Source: Paenibacillus graminis
Lineage (GTDB): Bacteria; Bacillota; Bacilli; Paenibacillales; Paenibacillaceae
Assembly (NCBI RefSeq): GCF_000758705.1
Contig: NZ_CP009287.1
Coordinates: forward strand, 4,836,001 to 4,900,000
Direction: 5' to 3'
DNA length: 64,000 nucleotides
The notes below the pieces were generated by a model. It saw only the letters and a program-made list of their open reading frames with translations, had not been told where the DNA came from and did not search any database. Within the stretch, counting starts at the first letter, position 1. Each line of letters starts with the position of its first letter. Both the position numbers and the translations under genes were made by a program. Of this stretch, positions 8,687 through 19,331 are shown in pieces.

Positions 8687-8728
8687 CCCCCGTTCCATAG
8701 ACCTAATGCTTATCTATGAGCACGGGGG
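8687..8728 (-). promoter_or_regulatory. Hairpin covering the yqhO ribosome binding site
   Basis: CCCCCGTTCCATAGA and TCTATGAGCACGGGGG pair almost perfectly. On the minus strand the 3' arm contains the GGGGGA ribosome binding site of yqhO. No T-run follows, so control of translation is as likely as termination of the upstream gene. Confidence 0.5.
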
Positions 8729-8733
8729 AAGTT

Positions 8734-10422
8734 TCATGACTTGAAATAAAAGGTCAGCAAGCTGGCAAGTCCGAATGGATCGCGGCTTACAATATCATTC
8801 GCTCTGAACATGATGCTGCCGGCTACTTCATTGTACTTCTCATTATATTTCAACTGGTTGATGATCTGTTCGCCGCTCTGCCACTCTGCGCTTTTGTCAG
8901 TTCCTACCTTGTAGGTGGCCTGTCCTATGTAGAGCTTGACTCCGGTACCCTTCACCTCGTTCACCCACCAGTCCACCAGCTTGTCGTACCGGGCCGCATT
9001 GAAGGAGAGGCTCCAATAAATCTGCGGGGCAATATAGTCGATCCAGCCGCTGCGTATCCAGGTCCGCGTATCAGCGTACATATCGTCATATGCAGATACA
9101 CCTGCAGTGGTATCGGAACCCGTGCTGTCCGCCTTCTTGTTGCGCCAGACGCCAAACGGGCTGACACCGAAGGAGACATCCGATTTCACGCCATGAATGG
9201 ACTGGCCGAGACGGCTGATGAAATCATTGATATTGTCCCGCCGCCAATCCCCCTTGGAGCTGATGGACTTGGAATTATAGGTCTTAAACGCCTCATCATC
9301 GGCAAAAGTACCGGATGGATAGAAATAATCATCCAGATGGACACCGTCAATGTCATAGCCCTTCACTACTTCCATAACGGTATCGATGATATGCTGGCGC
9401 GCTTCCGGAATGCCCGGATTAATATAGAGCTTGTTGTCCGCCTTGACGATCCATTCCGGATGGGCTTTTGCCACGTGATTGCTCGCCAGATTGGCCGTGC
9501 TGGCATCCGTAGTCGCACGGAACGGATTGAACCAGGCATGGAACTGCATGCCCCGGCTGTGAGCGGCTGTGATCATATAGTCCAGCGGGTCATAACCCGG
9601 ATTCTTGCCCTGCGTGCCGGTTAATATCTTGGACCAGGGAACCAGCACCGAAGGATACAGGCTGTCGCCGGAGGGTCTGACCTGCACGAATACGGCATTG
9701 AAGCCGGTTCTTTGCAGCTTATCGAGCAAAGTGTTGAATTCCTGTTTCTGCTTGGCCTCATTTCCTGTTGAAGAAGTAGAAGGCCAGTCCAGATTGAACA
9801 CGGTTGAGATCCAGGCCCCTTTCATTTCTTTCGAGACCTTCGCTCCAGGGACCGATGGAACCGTAGGCGCAGGCACCGTTGGTGCCGGCACGCTTGTTGC
9901 CGGTACATTTGGTGTAGGTACAGGCGTCGGTGTCGGTACGCTTGTCGGTGCAGGTACCGTCGGCGCGGATGGCCCGACAATCTCGGCGTTTGAATACAAC
10001 GCGATGTGCTTGGTTGCCTGATCCCACACGACCTGAAGTCCGAGCTGTTCACTCACAAAACGCAATGGCACCGTCACCCGGCCCTGAACAATCTGCACAG
10101 AGGTATCCAATGCTACAGGTGTTCCTCCTACGTCGGCTGTCTTTTTGCCGCTGGTGAGCTTCAGCACGTTCTCGCCTTTGCTGATTGTCGCAGTCTTACT
10201 GCTTTGATTCCACTCGACCGCTGCACCCAGCCCTTTGCTGACTACACCTACAGGAACCATAGTCACGCCTGAAGCGGTGATAAACGGCGGTACGTCACTG
10301 CTCAAGGCCTCGCCATCAAGCTCAATGGTTATCGGTATAGCCGCCGCCCGAACGCCGGTCATACCGAACGGGAGACATAACAGCAGCACCAATAATCCTA
10401 ACATCCATTTACGGTAATTCAT
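8734..10422 (-). CDS. Secreted stalk-domain protein with glycoside-hydrolase-like GHL10 (DUF187) domain
   Basis: A 562-residue exported protein. It has a signal peptide (about 1-28, ending VRAAA), then a copper-amine-oxidase-like stalk domain (about 30-150, with VPLRFVSEQLGLQVVWDQ), a Pro/Thr/Val-rich linker (about 155-200) and a GHL10/DUF187 TIM-barrel domain beginning KGAWISTVFNLDWPS and containing DGVHLDDYFYP and YIAPQIYWSL. The family is related to glycosidases, and a role on peptidoglycan or surface sugar is likely but unproven. The start at 10422 follows GGGGAGGAATT; the open frame upstream of it is not signal-like. It lies downstream of mntR behind a terminator. Confidence 0.87.
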   Translation of the reverse strand: MNYRKWMLGLLVLLLCLPFGMTGVRAAAIPITIELDGEALSSDVPPFITASGVTMVPVGVVSKGLGAAVEWNQSSKTATISKGENVLKLTSGKKTADVGGTPVALDTSVQIVQGRVTVPLRFVSEQLGLQVVWDQATKHIALYSNAEIVGPSAPTVPAPTSVPTPTPVPTPNVPATSVPAPTVPAPTVPSVPGAKVSKEMKGAWISTVFNLDWPSTSSTGNEAKQKQEFNTLLDKLQRTGFNAVFVQVRPSGDSLYPSVLVPWSKILTGTQGKNPGYDPLDYMITAAHSRGMQFHAWFNPFRATTDASTANLASNHVAKAHPEWIVKADNKLYINPGIPEARQHIIDTVMEVVKGYDIDGVHLDDYFYPSGTFADDEAFKTYNSKSISSKGDWRRDNINDFISRLGQSIHGVKSDVSFGVSPFGVWRNKKADSTGSDTTAGVSAYDDMYADTRTWIRSGWIDYIAPQIYWSLSFNAARYDKLVDWWVNEVKGTGVKLYIGQATYKVGTDKSAEWQSGEQIINQLKYNEKYNEVAGSIMFRANDIVSRDPFGLASLLTFYFKS

Positions 10423-10461
10423 AATTCCTCCCCGATATACAGTGAAATTTGCGCGGACACC

Positions 10462-10510
10462 AAAAAACGGCCTTCTCGTCCTTATAAAAAGGGAGACGGC
10501 CGTTTCTCTT
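10462..10510 (-). terminator. Terminator of mntR
   Basis: On the minus strand, AAACGGCCGTCTCCC and GGACGAGAAGGCCGTTT form a long stem followed by TTT. It separates mntR from the secreted-protein gene. Confidence 0.7.
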
Positions 10511-10600
10511 GCCAAACGGAGTCCTGAACAAAAAAGAACGATACCGTTATGACGTAAAAAAACTGGAAAGGTTGCGGTAAACACCCAAAAACAACATCAT

Positions 10601-11026
10601 TTATGAGTCGCTGACCAGTTCAAGATGAATATCGTATAAGGTCTGCAGACGCGCTTCATCACGGCGAAAATACTCCACTAGCGTCTCAATGCGCGTAATG
10701 GAGTCCCAGCTCAAATGATGCTCGATTCCTTCCACATCCTTATAAATATGCTCCTGCTGTACTCCGATCAGGCCGAGGAATTCCTCCAGCAGCTGGTGAC
10801 GGTCAACGAGACGTTTCCCCACTTTTTTCCCTTTGCTTGTTAGGACAAGCCCACGATATTTCTCATAGATGAGATATTCGTCCTTATCCAGTTTTTGGAT
10901 CATCTTGGTCACAGAGGAGGGGTGGACTTCCAGTCCCTCGGCAATATCCGAGACCCGCGCATAACCCTTCTCATCGATGAGCTTGTATATGCGCTCCAAA
11001 TAATCCTCCATGCTGGGTGTTGGCAT
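10601..11026 (-). CDS. mntR: Manganese-responsive transcriptional regulator MntR
   Basis: DtxR-family repressor of manganese uptake genes. The 141 residues match Bacillus subtilis MntR, and the metal ligands fall at the same positions: Asp8, Glu11, His77, Glu99, Glu102 and His103. Residues 1-70 hold the winged helix ([22 protein letters not shown]) and 75-135 the dimerisation domain. Asp8 marks it as manganese- rather than iron-selective in the known family. It lies divergently from splB, with 192 bases between them. Confidence 0.96.
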   Translation of the reverse strand: MPTPSMEDYLERIYKLIDEKGYARVSDIAEGLEVHPSSVTKMIQKLDKDEYLIYEKYRGLVLTSKGKKVGKRLVDRHQLLEEFLGLIGVQQEHIYKDVEGIEHHLSWDSITRIETLVEYFRRDEARLQTLYDIHLELVSDS

Positions 11027-11218
11027 TAAACTTTACCTCTTTTCTATAATGAGCGTGGCGCCGGGGCCGACCTTGCTCTAACAATGATACATGTTTCTGC
11101 CGCTCCTTGGCAAGTCCTGCAGCATAGTTCCCACAGTTCCTAGCGATGTTTTCCATGGTTTTCGTCGGCCCAATATCGGCACAATAGCCATATCCTCATT
11201 CATAAGGAGCGTGAATTC

Positions 11219-12295
11219 ATGGCCACGGCAGTAACTGAACGCCCTTCCGCAAAAAAACACCGCAAGCCGACCGGTCTGTTTATTCCTGAACTTGTTTTTT
11301 TTGAGCCGGAGGCGCTGAAATATCCCAAAGGTGTGCGGATTATGGAATGGGTTAAGGCGCAGAATATCCCTTACCGCATGACCACTTCACACAATCGGAT
11401 CACCAATCTGCCGGGAGAAACGGAACTGGAGCAATATAAAATTGCCAAACGCACCCTTGTAGTGGGCATCCGCAAAACCTTGACCTTTGACCAGTCCAAG
11501 CCCTCTGCAGACTATGCCATACCGATTGCCACCGGCTGCATGGGCCACTGCCATTACTGCTACCTGCAGACAACACTTGGCGCTAAACCGTATATCCGTG
11601 TGTATGTCAATACAGGCGATGTGATCGATGCGGCCAAAAAATATATCGAAGAACGGGCCCCGGAAATCACCTCCTTCGAAGCGGCATGCACCTCTGATCC
11701 GCTGGGACTTGAACATATCACCGGTTCTCTTGCCGAGCTGATCAATTTCATTGCTGGCGAGCCGCTGGGGCGGCTGCGTTTTGTAACCAAATACCAGCAT
11801 GTGGAGCCGCTGCTCCATCTGAAGCATAACGGCCACACCCGGATCCGGTTCAGCGTGAACGCTGATTATGTGATCCGGAATTTCGAGCCGGCGACCGCAC
11901 GCTTCGAGGAACGGATTGAAGCTGCGGGACAAATCGCCCGGGCCGGCTACCCGCTTGGCTTCATTATCGCCCCGATCATCTGGCATGAGGGCTGGCAGGA
12001 AGGATACGCTGAGCTGCTGGCGAAGCTGGCCCAGGCGCTGCCGCCGGAGGCGGGCAAAGGCCTTACTTTTGAAATGATCCAGCACCGGTTCACCAAGACG
12101 GCCAAAACAGTCATCGAGAAACGTTATCCGAAATCCAAACTGGAAATGGACATCGAGAAGCGCAAAAAGAAATGGGGCCGCTGGGGCCAGCACAAATACG
12201 TCTATCCCGATGAACAGCAAACCGCCCTGCGGGAATTCATCACAGAGCGGATCTTCGAACATTTCCCGGAAGCGGGAATTGATTATTTTACCTGA
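11219..12295 (+). CDS. splB: Spore photoproduct lyase
   Basis: Radical SAM enzyme that repairs the thymine dimer 'spore photoproduct' during germination, which marks the host as a spore former. The cluster motif CMGHCHYC supplies Cys107, Cys111 and Cys114. Cys157 in AACTSDP corresponds to Bacillus subtilis Cys141, the hydrogen donor (constant offset of 16). Its 358 residues are slightly longer than the Bacillus enzyme because of a basic N-terminal extension. It starts at ATG behind AAGGAG. It is present without splA, so expression control must differ from the Bacillus operon. Confidence 0.96.
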   Translation: MATAVTERPSAKKHRKPTGLFIPELVFFEPEALKYPKGVRIMEWVKAQNIPYRMTTSHNRITNLPGETELEQYKIAKRTLVVGIRKTLTFDQSKPSADYAIPIATGCMGHCHYCYLQTTLGAKPYIRVYVNTGDVIDAAKKYIEERAPEITSFEAACTSDPLGLEHITGSLAELINFIAGEPLGRLRFVTKYQHVEPLLHLKHNGHTRIRFSVNADYVIRNFEPATARFEERIEAAGQIARAGYPLGFIIAPIIWHEGWQEGYAELLAKLAQALPPEAGKGLTFEMIQHRFTKTAKTVIEKRYPKSKLEMDIEKRKKKWGRWGQHKYVYPDEQQTALREFITERIFEHFPEAGIDYFT

Positions 12296-12320
12296 ATAGA
12301 AGGGGGAATTGGGATCGATA

Positions 12321-13034
12321 CTAGAACTTCAGCCAATCCGGCGTAATCCCCTGAAGCCATATGGTGATGCGGAACATCTGGTCCGTAAACAGCAGGAGTC
12401 CCATGAAAATCATAAGTCCGCCGCCCACCTTCATCAGCAGATTGGAATATTTGAGGATGCGCCGGGCTCCGCCGAGGAAGAAGGCCAGAACGAAGAAGGG
12501 CAGTGCAAAGCCGATGCAGTAGGCCGTAATCAGCGTAAACCAGGCCCCTTGGTCGCTGGCCGACAACGCAATGATCGGAGTCAGGATCGGCCCGATGCAA
12601 GGAGACCAGCCTGCCGAGAAACCGATACCCAGAATGAACGAGCCCAGATAACCCGCCGGCTTCCATCTCATATGGAGCTTATGTTCACGGAGCAGAAACC
12701 TGGGTTGAAAAATCCCCAGCAGGAACAGTCCCATCGCCATCACAAGGATGGCCGATAATTGCCGGATCAAATCCCGCTGCTCCTGAAATACTTCTCCGAA
12801 CAGCCCGGCTCCGAAGCCAATCGTATAGAACACTGCAGATAATCCTAGAATAAAGGCCAGCGTATGGCTGATGGTCCGGAAACGGGCCTTTTTGGTATTG
12901 CTGCCCGCCTTTAATTCCTGAACAGACAGACCGGTGATATAGCTTAGATAGGACGGGTAAAGCGGCAGACAGCAAGGTGAGATAAAAGACGCAACTCCGG
13001 CAGCAAAAGCAATTCCTGCATTCAGATTGGACAA
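12321..13034 (-). CDS. ccdA: Cytochrome c biogenesis / thiol-disulfide transporter CcdA
   Basis: Six-helix membrane protein that carries reducing equivalents from thioredoxin to the outside, for cytochrome c maturation or spore coat/cortex thiol proteins. The two essential cysteine sites are seen in SPCCLPLYPSYLSY (Cys21/22) and GWSPCIGPI (Cys146). At 237 residues it has the usual length. The start is TTG behind GGAAGGAGAG. No partner thioredoxin-like protein lies next to it; the nearest upstream gene on the strand is znuB. Confidence 0.9.
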   Translation of the reverse strand: MSNLNAGIAFAAGVASFISPCCLPLYPSYLSYITGLSVQELKAGSNTKKARFRTISHTLAFILGLSAVFYTIGFGAGLFGEVFQEQRDLIRQLSAILVMAMGLFLLGIFQPRFLLREHKLHMRWKPAGYLGSFILGIGFSAGWSPCIGPILTPIIALSASDQGAWFTLITAYCIGFALPFFVLAFFLGGARRILKYSNLLMKVGGGLMIFMGLLLFTDQMFRITIWLQGITPDWLKF

Positions 13035-13084
13035 AGTGGCTTCTCTCCTTCCGGGTCACTTCGTGTATAGCGGAATATATTGCC

Positions 13085-13137
13085 TTTTCCTATAACCGTT
13101 CCACTCTTTCGTTTTCCGATAACCGTCCACTCTTTCG
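13085..13137. repeat. 26/27-bp direct repeat between znuB and ccdA
   Basis: TTTTCC(T/G)ATAACCG, (T)CCACTCTTTCG occurs twice head to tail (13085-13111 and 13112-13137) with one substitution and a one-base gap. No hairpin or promoter consensus was recognised in it. Confidence 0.7.
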
Positions 13138-13143
13138 TTCACT

Positions 13144-13947
13144 TTATGCAGGCAGTCCCTTTTTGCCAATCAAGGTCAGGGCCAGCAGTGTAATCAGCAG
13201 CAGAACAATCGTGGCGCCAGGGGCCAGATTCCAAATGCCTGCAACCACCAGCCCGCCGACCACCGCAATCTCTGCAATGATGACAGACAGCACCACCGAG
13301 GACTTGAAGCTGCGCGACAGCAGCAGACTGATCGCCACGGGAATCGTGAGCAGCGCCGATACCAGCAGCGAGCCGACGATCTTGATCGCCGTACTGATGA
13401 CAAGCGCCGTCAGCACCGTAATCAGCATATTCAGCAGCTTCACAGGGAGGCCGCTCACGCTGGCAGCATCCTCTTCAAAGCTGAGCAGAAAAAATTCTTT
13501 GAAAAACAGGGTCACCACGACCACCACCGCCAGGGTAACGATACCCACTACGATAAGATCAGTATTATCCAGTGTATAAATGCTGCCGAACAAGTAGCTC
13601 ATCACATCCGCATTATACCCTTTGCCCAGAGTGAAAAAAAGCGAGGCCAGGGCCACACCGCCCGACATAATGATGGCGATAGACAACTCAGCATAGCTCT
13701 TGTACGCCTTGCGCAGCTTCTCAATAGCGAAGGACGCCACCACCGCGAAGATCAGCCCCGCCCCCAGCGGATAAAAGCCGGTCAGAAAGCCTAGTGCTAC
13801 CCCGGCAATCGTCACATGCGCCAGCGTATCGCCGATCATGGACAGACGGCGCAGGACCAGAAACACGCCGATGAGCGGCGCGGTAATGCCAATCATCAGC
13901 CCGCCCGCAAGCGCCCGCTGAAAAAAATCACTGAATAGAATTTCCAA
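13144..13947 (-). CDS. znuB: Zinc ABC transporter permease
   Basis: Membrane subunit of the ABC-3 family that imports Zn(II) (or Mn). The 267 residues hold eight or nine hydrophobic segments, with family motifs RALAGGLMIGI near the start and GDTLAHVTIAGVALG. The TTG at 13947 is preferred, behind AAGGAGATT; the open frame extending further upstream lies in a hairpin block and is not protein-like. It belongs with znuC and znuA but is separated from znuC by 426 bases of repeats. Zinc is inferred from the Zur-type promoter of znuA. Confidence 0.88.
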   Translation of the reverse strand: MEILFSDFFQRALAGGLMIGITAPLIGVFLVLRRLSMIGDTLAHVTIAGVALGFLTGFYPLGAGLIFAVVASFAIEKLRKAYKSYAELSIAIIMSGGVALASLFFTLGKGYNADVMSYLFGSIYTLDNTDLIVVGIVTLAVVVVVTLFFKEFFLLSFEEDAASVSGLPVKLLNMLITVLTALVISTAIKIVGSLLVSALLTIPVAISLLLSRSFKSSVVLSVIIAEIAVVGGLVVAGIWNLAPGATIVLLLITLLALTLIGKKGLPA

Positions 13948-13984
13948 GATTACAATCTCCTTTATATTCGATCCAACCTTTTTC

Positions 13985-14260
13985 GATCCCTCCCAAACCC
14001 TCCCTTCCAAGGGAGGGCCCCAAGGGCTCCGCCCTCTGGACACCCGGCAAGGGCAACTTGCGTGAGAGAATCGGTAGATGGTGCTTAGAGACGGGGATGA
14101 AGGATCGCTTTCCGTCCCTTCGGGACACGCTTAACGGATGCGGGATTTAGATACTGATACTTAAGAACCCCTGTCTTTATCGTATGACCAATCGCAACTC
14201 GCATTTACGCAGCAGAGCCGATGCCAATAGAAACGATGCCAGCAGAGTCGATGCCGGCAG
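13985..14260. repeat. Hairpin-rich extragenic block inside the znuC-znuB unit
   Basis: It contains the palindrome CCCTCCCTTCCAAGGGAGGG (near 13998-14017), then GGGCTCCGCCC, then GTCCCTTCGGGAC (near 14116-14128) and three 15-bp direct repeats of the type GCAGAGCCGATGCCA at 14212-14256. Nothing codes for protein here. The GC-rich hairpins look like a mobile extragenic repeat. The remaining 110 bases up to the znuC stop show nothing recognisable. Confidence 0.6.
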
Positions 14261-14373
14261 GGAAGCGGGAGCATGACTTCCACCCGGAGGCGAAATTTAG
14301 ACAAGTGCTTTCACCTCTAAACCAACTTTAACATGCCGCTGCTCATCTCCCGCCCAAATGAACTGGAGTCTAT

Positions 14374-15123
14374 TTATGAGATTGTATGCTGCAGGTTGTC
14401 TACAGCGCAATCCTGGGCGTCATGGGAATGGCGGCAGTAAAAATTGATTTTGCCGTTCTTTTGCACCGGCTCCTCGCCCAGATAGTTCTTGATCATATCA
14501 ATGTCATGCGACACCATCAGGAACGTCATGTGGTGATGCGCATGCATATGTAGGATCAATTCGAAGAATCCGGCCTGCGTCTCGGCATCAATCCCGACCG
14601 TAGGTTCGTCCAATATCAGCAGATCCGGATGATTGATCAGCGCCCGGGCCAGAAAGACACGCTGCTGCTGGCCGCCGGACAGCTGGCCGACTCTTTTATC
14701 CGCTATATCCTGTATCCGCATTACTTCCAGCGCATCGTCGCATTTCTGCTGCTGCGCTTTGGATACTCTGCGGATCAGGTTTTTGTTATTGTATAATCCG
14801 GACATTACGACCTCGCGCACTGTTGCCGGGAATAATGGGTTAAAAGCGTTTTTCTGCGGCACATAGCCGATCCGCTCCCAATCCTTGAATTTTCTGACGG
14901 GTTGTCCAAACAGCTTGATTTCACCGCTGGTTGCAGGGAGCAGGCCGACAATCATTTTCAGAAGCGTGGTTTTCCCGGCCCCGTTGGAGCCGATAATGCC
15001 GAGAAAATCCCGTTCCTTCACAATATAGTTTAGGTCCGTTATTACCTTCTGTTCGCCGTAGGAGAAGGACAGATCCTGTATTTCAATCATATGCTGATGG
15101 CAGTCCAGGGATACCGGTTGCAT
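14374..15123 (-). CDS. znuC: Zinc ABC transporter ATPase
   Basis: ATP-binding subunit powering the ZnuABC importer. Walker A is GSNGAGKT (45-52), the signature is LSGGQQQR and Walker B is LLILDEP, followed by the switch His in MVSHDIDM. At 249 residues it has the normal length. The C-terminal tail is rich in His and Cys (FYCRHSHDAQDC) and could sense or bind zinc; that is an inference. ATG 15123 is chosen because AAGGCGGT lies at the right distance. It follows znuA by 32 bases. Confidence 0.93.
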   Translation of the reverse strand: MQPVSLDCHQHMIEIQDLSFSYGEQKVITDLNYIVKERDFLGIIGSNGAGKTTLLKMIVGLLPATSGEIKLFGQPVRKFKDWERIGYVPQKNAFNPLFPATVREVVMSGLYNNKNLIRRVSKAQQQKCDDALEVMRIQDIADKRVGQLSGGQQQRVFLARALINHPDLLILDEPTVGIDAETQAGFFELILHMHAHHHMTFLMVSHDIDMIKNYLGEEPVQKNGKINFYCRHSHDAQDCAVDNLQHTIS

Positions 15124-15155
15124 AAGAGTACCGCCTTTCACTTATACTTTCCTTA

Positions 15156-16136
15156 TTATTGTAAGGCCAGAATCAGATTTTGCAAATTTTTCTCCATCAG
15201 GGTAAAGTAATTATCCCCATTCTTCTCCTGTGCTTCCGTCAACCCTTCTACCGGATTAAGTACCATAGTGGACACTCCGGCTTCACCCGCAAGGGTTTTT
15301 GCCAGCTTGTCAGATACCAGCTCTTCGAAGAAAATGTAGCGGATGCCTTCCTTCTTCACCAGCTCGGCAAGCTTCAGCAGGTCCTGGCTGCGCGGTTCCG
15401 CATCGGCGGACAGTCCCATAATGGCATGCTGGGTCAACCCGTAATCACGGGCCAAATAAGCAAAAGCCTGGTGTGATACCACAATCTCATGATTAGGCAG
15501 CTTGGCAAGCTCTGCAGCAAATTTACTGTCCAGCGCCCTCAAACGCTCGGCAAGCTTATTGTAGCGTTCTTCGTAGCCATCCTTATGCGCAGGGTCAACA
15601 GACTGCAGGCTCTCTTTTATATTCTCAGCCATAATAAGTGCTGATTTGGGGCTTACCCAGGTGTGGGGGTCGGTATGCAGACTTTCCGTGTGGCCTTCTG
15701 CTTCTCCTTCCCCTTCTCCTTCTCCTCCATGATCATGCCCATCTTCCTCGTCAGTCATGATATAATCAACGCCTTTGCTGACCTCGACCGCTTTGGCTTC
15801 GCTGCCAGCATCCAGGCTCTTCAGGAAATTTGGCACCCAGCCTTCCAGCCCCGCTCCATTGTACAGGAATAGCTGAGCTTTGGAGGTATTGATAATATCC
15901 TGGCTGCGCGGTGTCCAATCATGCGGCTCTACACCCACCGGCAGGAGATTGATGGCATGGATATCCTCCCCGCCAATCTCACTGGCAAATTCATATATGG
16001 GATAAAAAGTAGTAATTACGTTGACTTTCCCCTCTACGATACTTCCGCTGCTCTTCGGACCACATGCTGCAAGCAGCAAAAATACCAGCAAAGTCAGCGT
16101 AAGCAGCACGCTCCTGTGCAGGCTCTTGGTTAACAT
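15156..16136 (-). CDS. znuA: Zinc-binding lipoprotein of the ZnuABC transporter
   Basis: Substrate-binding component, anchored as a lipoprotein (lipobox LLAAC, Cys25). It is a cluster A-I metal-binding protein of 326 residues. The acidic/His-rich loop (DGHDHGGEGEGEGE, about residues 133-150) is typical of zinc-specific members and acts as a zinc chaperone in known relatives. Metal ligands are probably the His in GVEPHDWTP, the His in DPHTWVSP, the His in VSHQAFAYL and a C-terminal Asp/Glu. It is the first gene of the unit, directly under a promoter with a Zur box. Confidence 0.94.
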   Translation of the reverse strand: MLTKSLHRSVLLTLTLLVFLLLAACGPKSSGSIVEGKVNVITTFYPIYEFASEIGGEDIHAINLLPVGVEPHDWTPRSQDIINTSKAQLFLYNGAGLEGWVPNFLKSLDAGSEAKAVEVSKGVDYIMTDEEDGHDHGGEGEGEGEAEGHTESLHTDPHTWVSPKSALIMAENIKESLQSVDPAHKDGYEERYNKLAERLRALDSKFAAELAKLPNHEIVVSHQAFAYLARDYGLTQHAIMGLSADAEPRSQDLLKLAELVKKEGIRYIFFEELVSDKLAKTLAGEAGVSTMVLNPVEGLTEAQEKNGDNYFTLMEKNLQNLILALQ

Positions 16137-16177
16137 TTGATTGATCGACTCCTCAAATCGTAAATTTTACTATTTGA

Positions 16178-16207
16178 ATTATAATAGTAACGGTTACGAT
16201 AAGTCAA
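16178..16207 (-). promoter_or_regulatory. znuA promoter with Zur-box-like operator
   Basis: On the minus strand, -35 TTGACT (16202-16207) and -10 TATAAT (16178-16183) are 18 bases apart. Within the spacer lies TATCGTAACCGTTACTATT (16183-16201), a 7-1-7-type palindrome close to the Bacillus Zur box core TCGTAATnATTACGA. Zinc-bound Zur would block RNA polymerase here. Confidence 0.75.
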
Positions 16208-16221
16208 CAAGCCCGCTTACA

Positions 16222-16522
16222 ACATATCAAGAACCAACCAGCTGCGCCTTCCTTCACTGGACAGTGCAGCCGTCTTGGATTCAGTCTAGCATTACCTGGA
16301 GAACAACTCTCCATAAATTCTACGGCAACTCCAAGTGGAAAAAGGGTAACTAATTTGCTTGGCTACCCTGTTCTCCACCGATTAGGTGGAAAAAGGTACA
16401 CTAATTTAGCTCATTTCACTCCTACCGAGGGAATATGGCCCAATTAAGTTTCCTTTTTCCACTTAAATCTCATAATTCTTGATTATGGTGAGAAATAAGC
16501 TCCCTTCTTCCAACTAAAGCTT
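16222..16522. repeat. Extragenic forward-forward-reverse-reverse repeat, copy 3
   Basis: Forward GTGGAAAAAGG motifs start at 16335 and 16386 (51 nt apart). Inverted motifs (CAATTAAGTTTCCTTTTTCC near 16441, and GCTCCCTTCTTCCAACTAAA near 16499) follow. TTACCTGGAGAAC at about 16271 is shared with the 42.3-kb copy, and so is a GCAGCCGT hairpin arm just before it. It fills most of the 559-bp gap between znuA and metG. Confidence 0.8.
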
Positions 16523-16622
16523 GAAGAGGCCGCTGATGCCCCCCCTTCCTCCCTCACCTCTTATATTATCTGATGCTTCCAAGATATCCACATGGTTTGG
16601 TATTGCATAATTTCCCATGCAA

Positions 16623-16672
16623 TAAAAAAAGGACAACTGCGCCATGTTCCGCAGATTGTCCCTTTCTATAAA
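16623..16672 (-). terminator. Terminator of metG
   Basis: On the minus strand, GGGACAATCTGCGG and its near complement GCGCAGTTGTCC form a stem followed by seven T, about 25 bases after the metG stop. Confidence 0.85.
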
Positions 16673-16695
16673 AGCCAAGGCCGGATCAGCCCGGC

Positions 16696-19030
<2,335 letters not shown>

Positions 19031-19041
19031 GTATTATTCAA

Positions 19042-19070
19042 AATATACCCATCAGCAGGCGTCATGTCAA
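19042..19070 (-). promoter_or_regulatory. Promoter of the metG T-box leader
   Basis: Minus strand: perfect -35 TTGACA (19065-19070), 17-base spacer, -10 TATATT (19042-19047). Confidence 0.85.
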
Positions 19071-19330
19071 GTTGGCTTAACTGATTCTTCCCCGGACAAG
19101 CGTTCATCCCGCGGCGGCACCGGGTCAAGCCCTCCGGGATGGAAGGGATGGCATCTGGCGATCCGCTTGGCGGCAAGCCATGCCCCCTTCACCGGACCGT
19201 GGACCTCGATCGCCTCCAGGGCATAGGCTGAGCACGTCGGGTAGAAGCGGCAGGTTGCCGGTTTGATGGGGGAGATATACTTGCGGTATACACGGATTGG
19301 CGCCTGAATGGCTCTGCGTCCGGCACTCAT
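19067..19330 (-). CDS. yidD: Membrane protein insertion efficiency factor YidD
   Basis: Small (87 residues), basic protein thought to help YidC/Sec insertion of inner-membrane proteins. The family core is clear: [35 protein letters not shown], and [17 protein letters not shown], with the three conserved Cys. The ATG at 19330 begins one base after the zur stop codon, so the two genes are translationally coupled. Its C-terminus reaches into the -35 of the metG promoter. Confidence 0.9.
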   Translation of the reverse strand: MSAGRRAIQAPIRVYRKYISPIKPATCRFYPTCSAYALEAIEVHGPVKGAWLAAKRIARCHPFHPGGLDPVPPRDERLSGEESVKPT

Positions 19331-19331
19331 G

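Noticed and set aside
13948..14043. N-terminal extension of znuB (MSRGRSPWGPP..)
   Set aside because: It translates the hairpin block, is unlike a membrane protein start, and a good ribosome binding site lies before TTG 13947.
14212..14256. Three 15-bp direct repeats as a CRISPR array
   Set aside because: Units are contiguous without spacers, too few and too short; no cas genes nearby.
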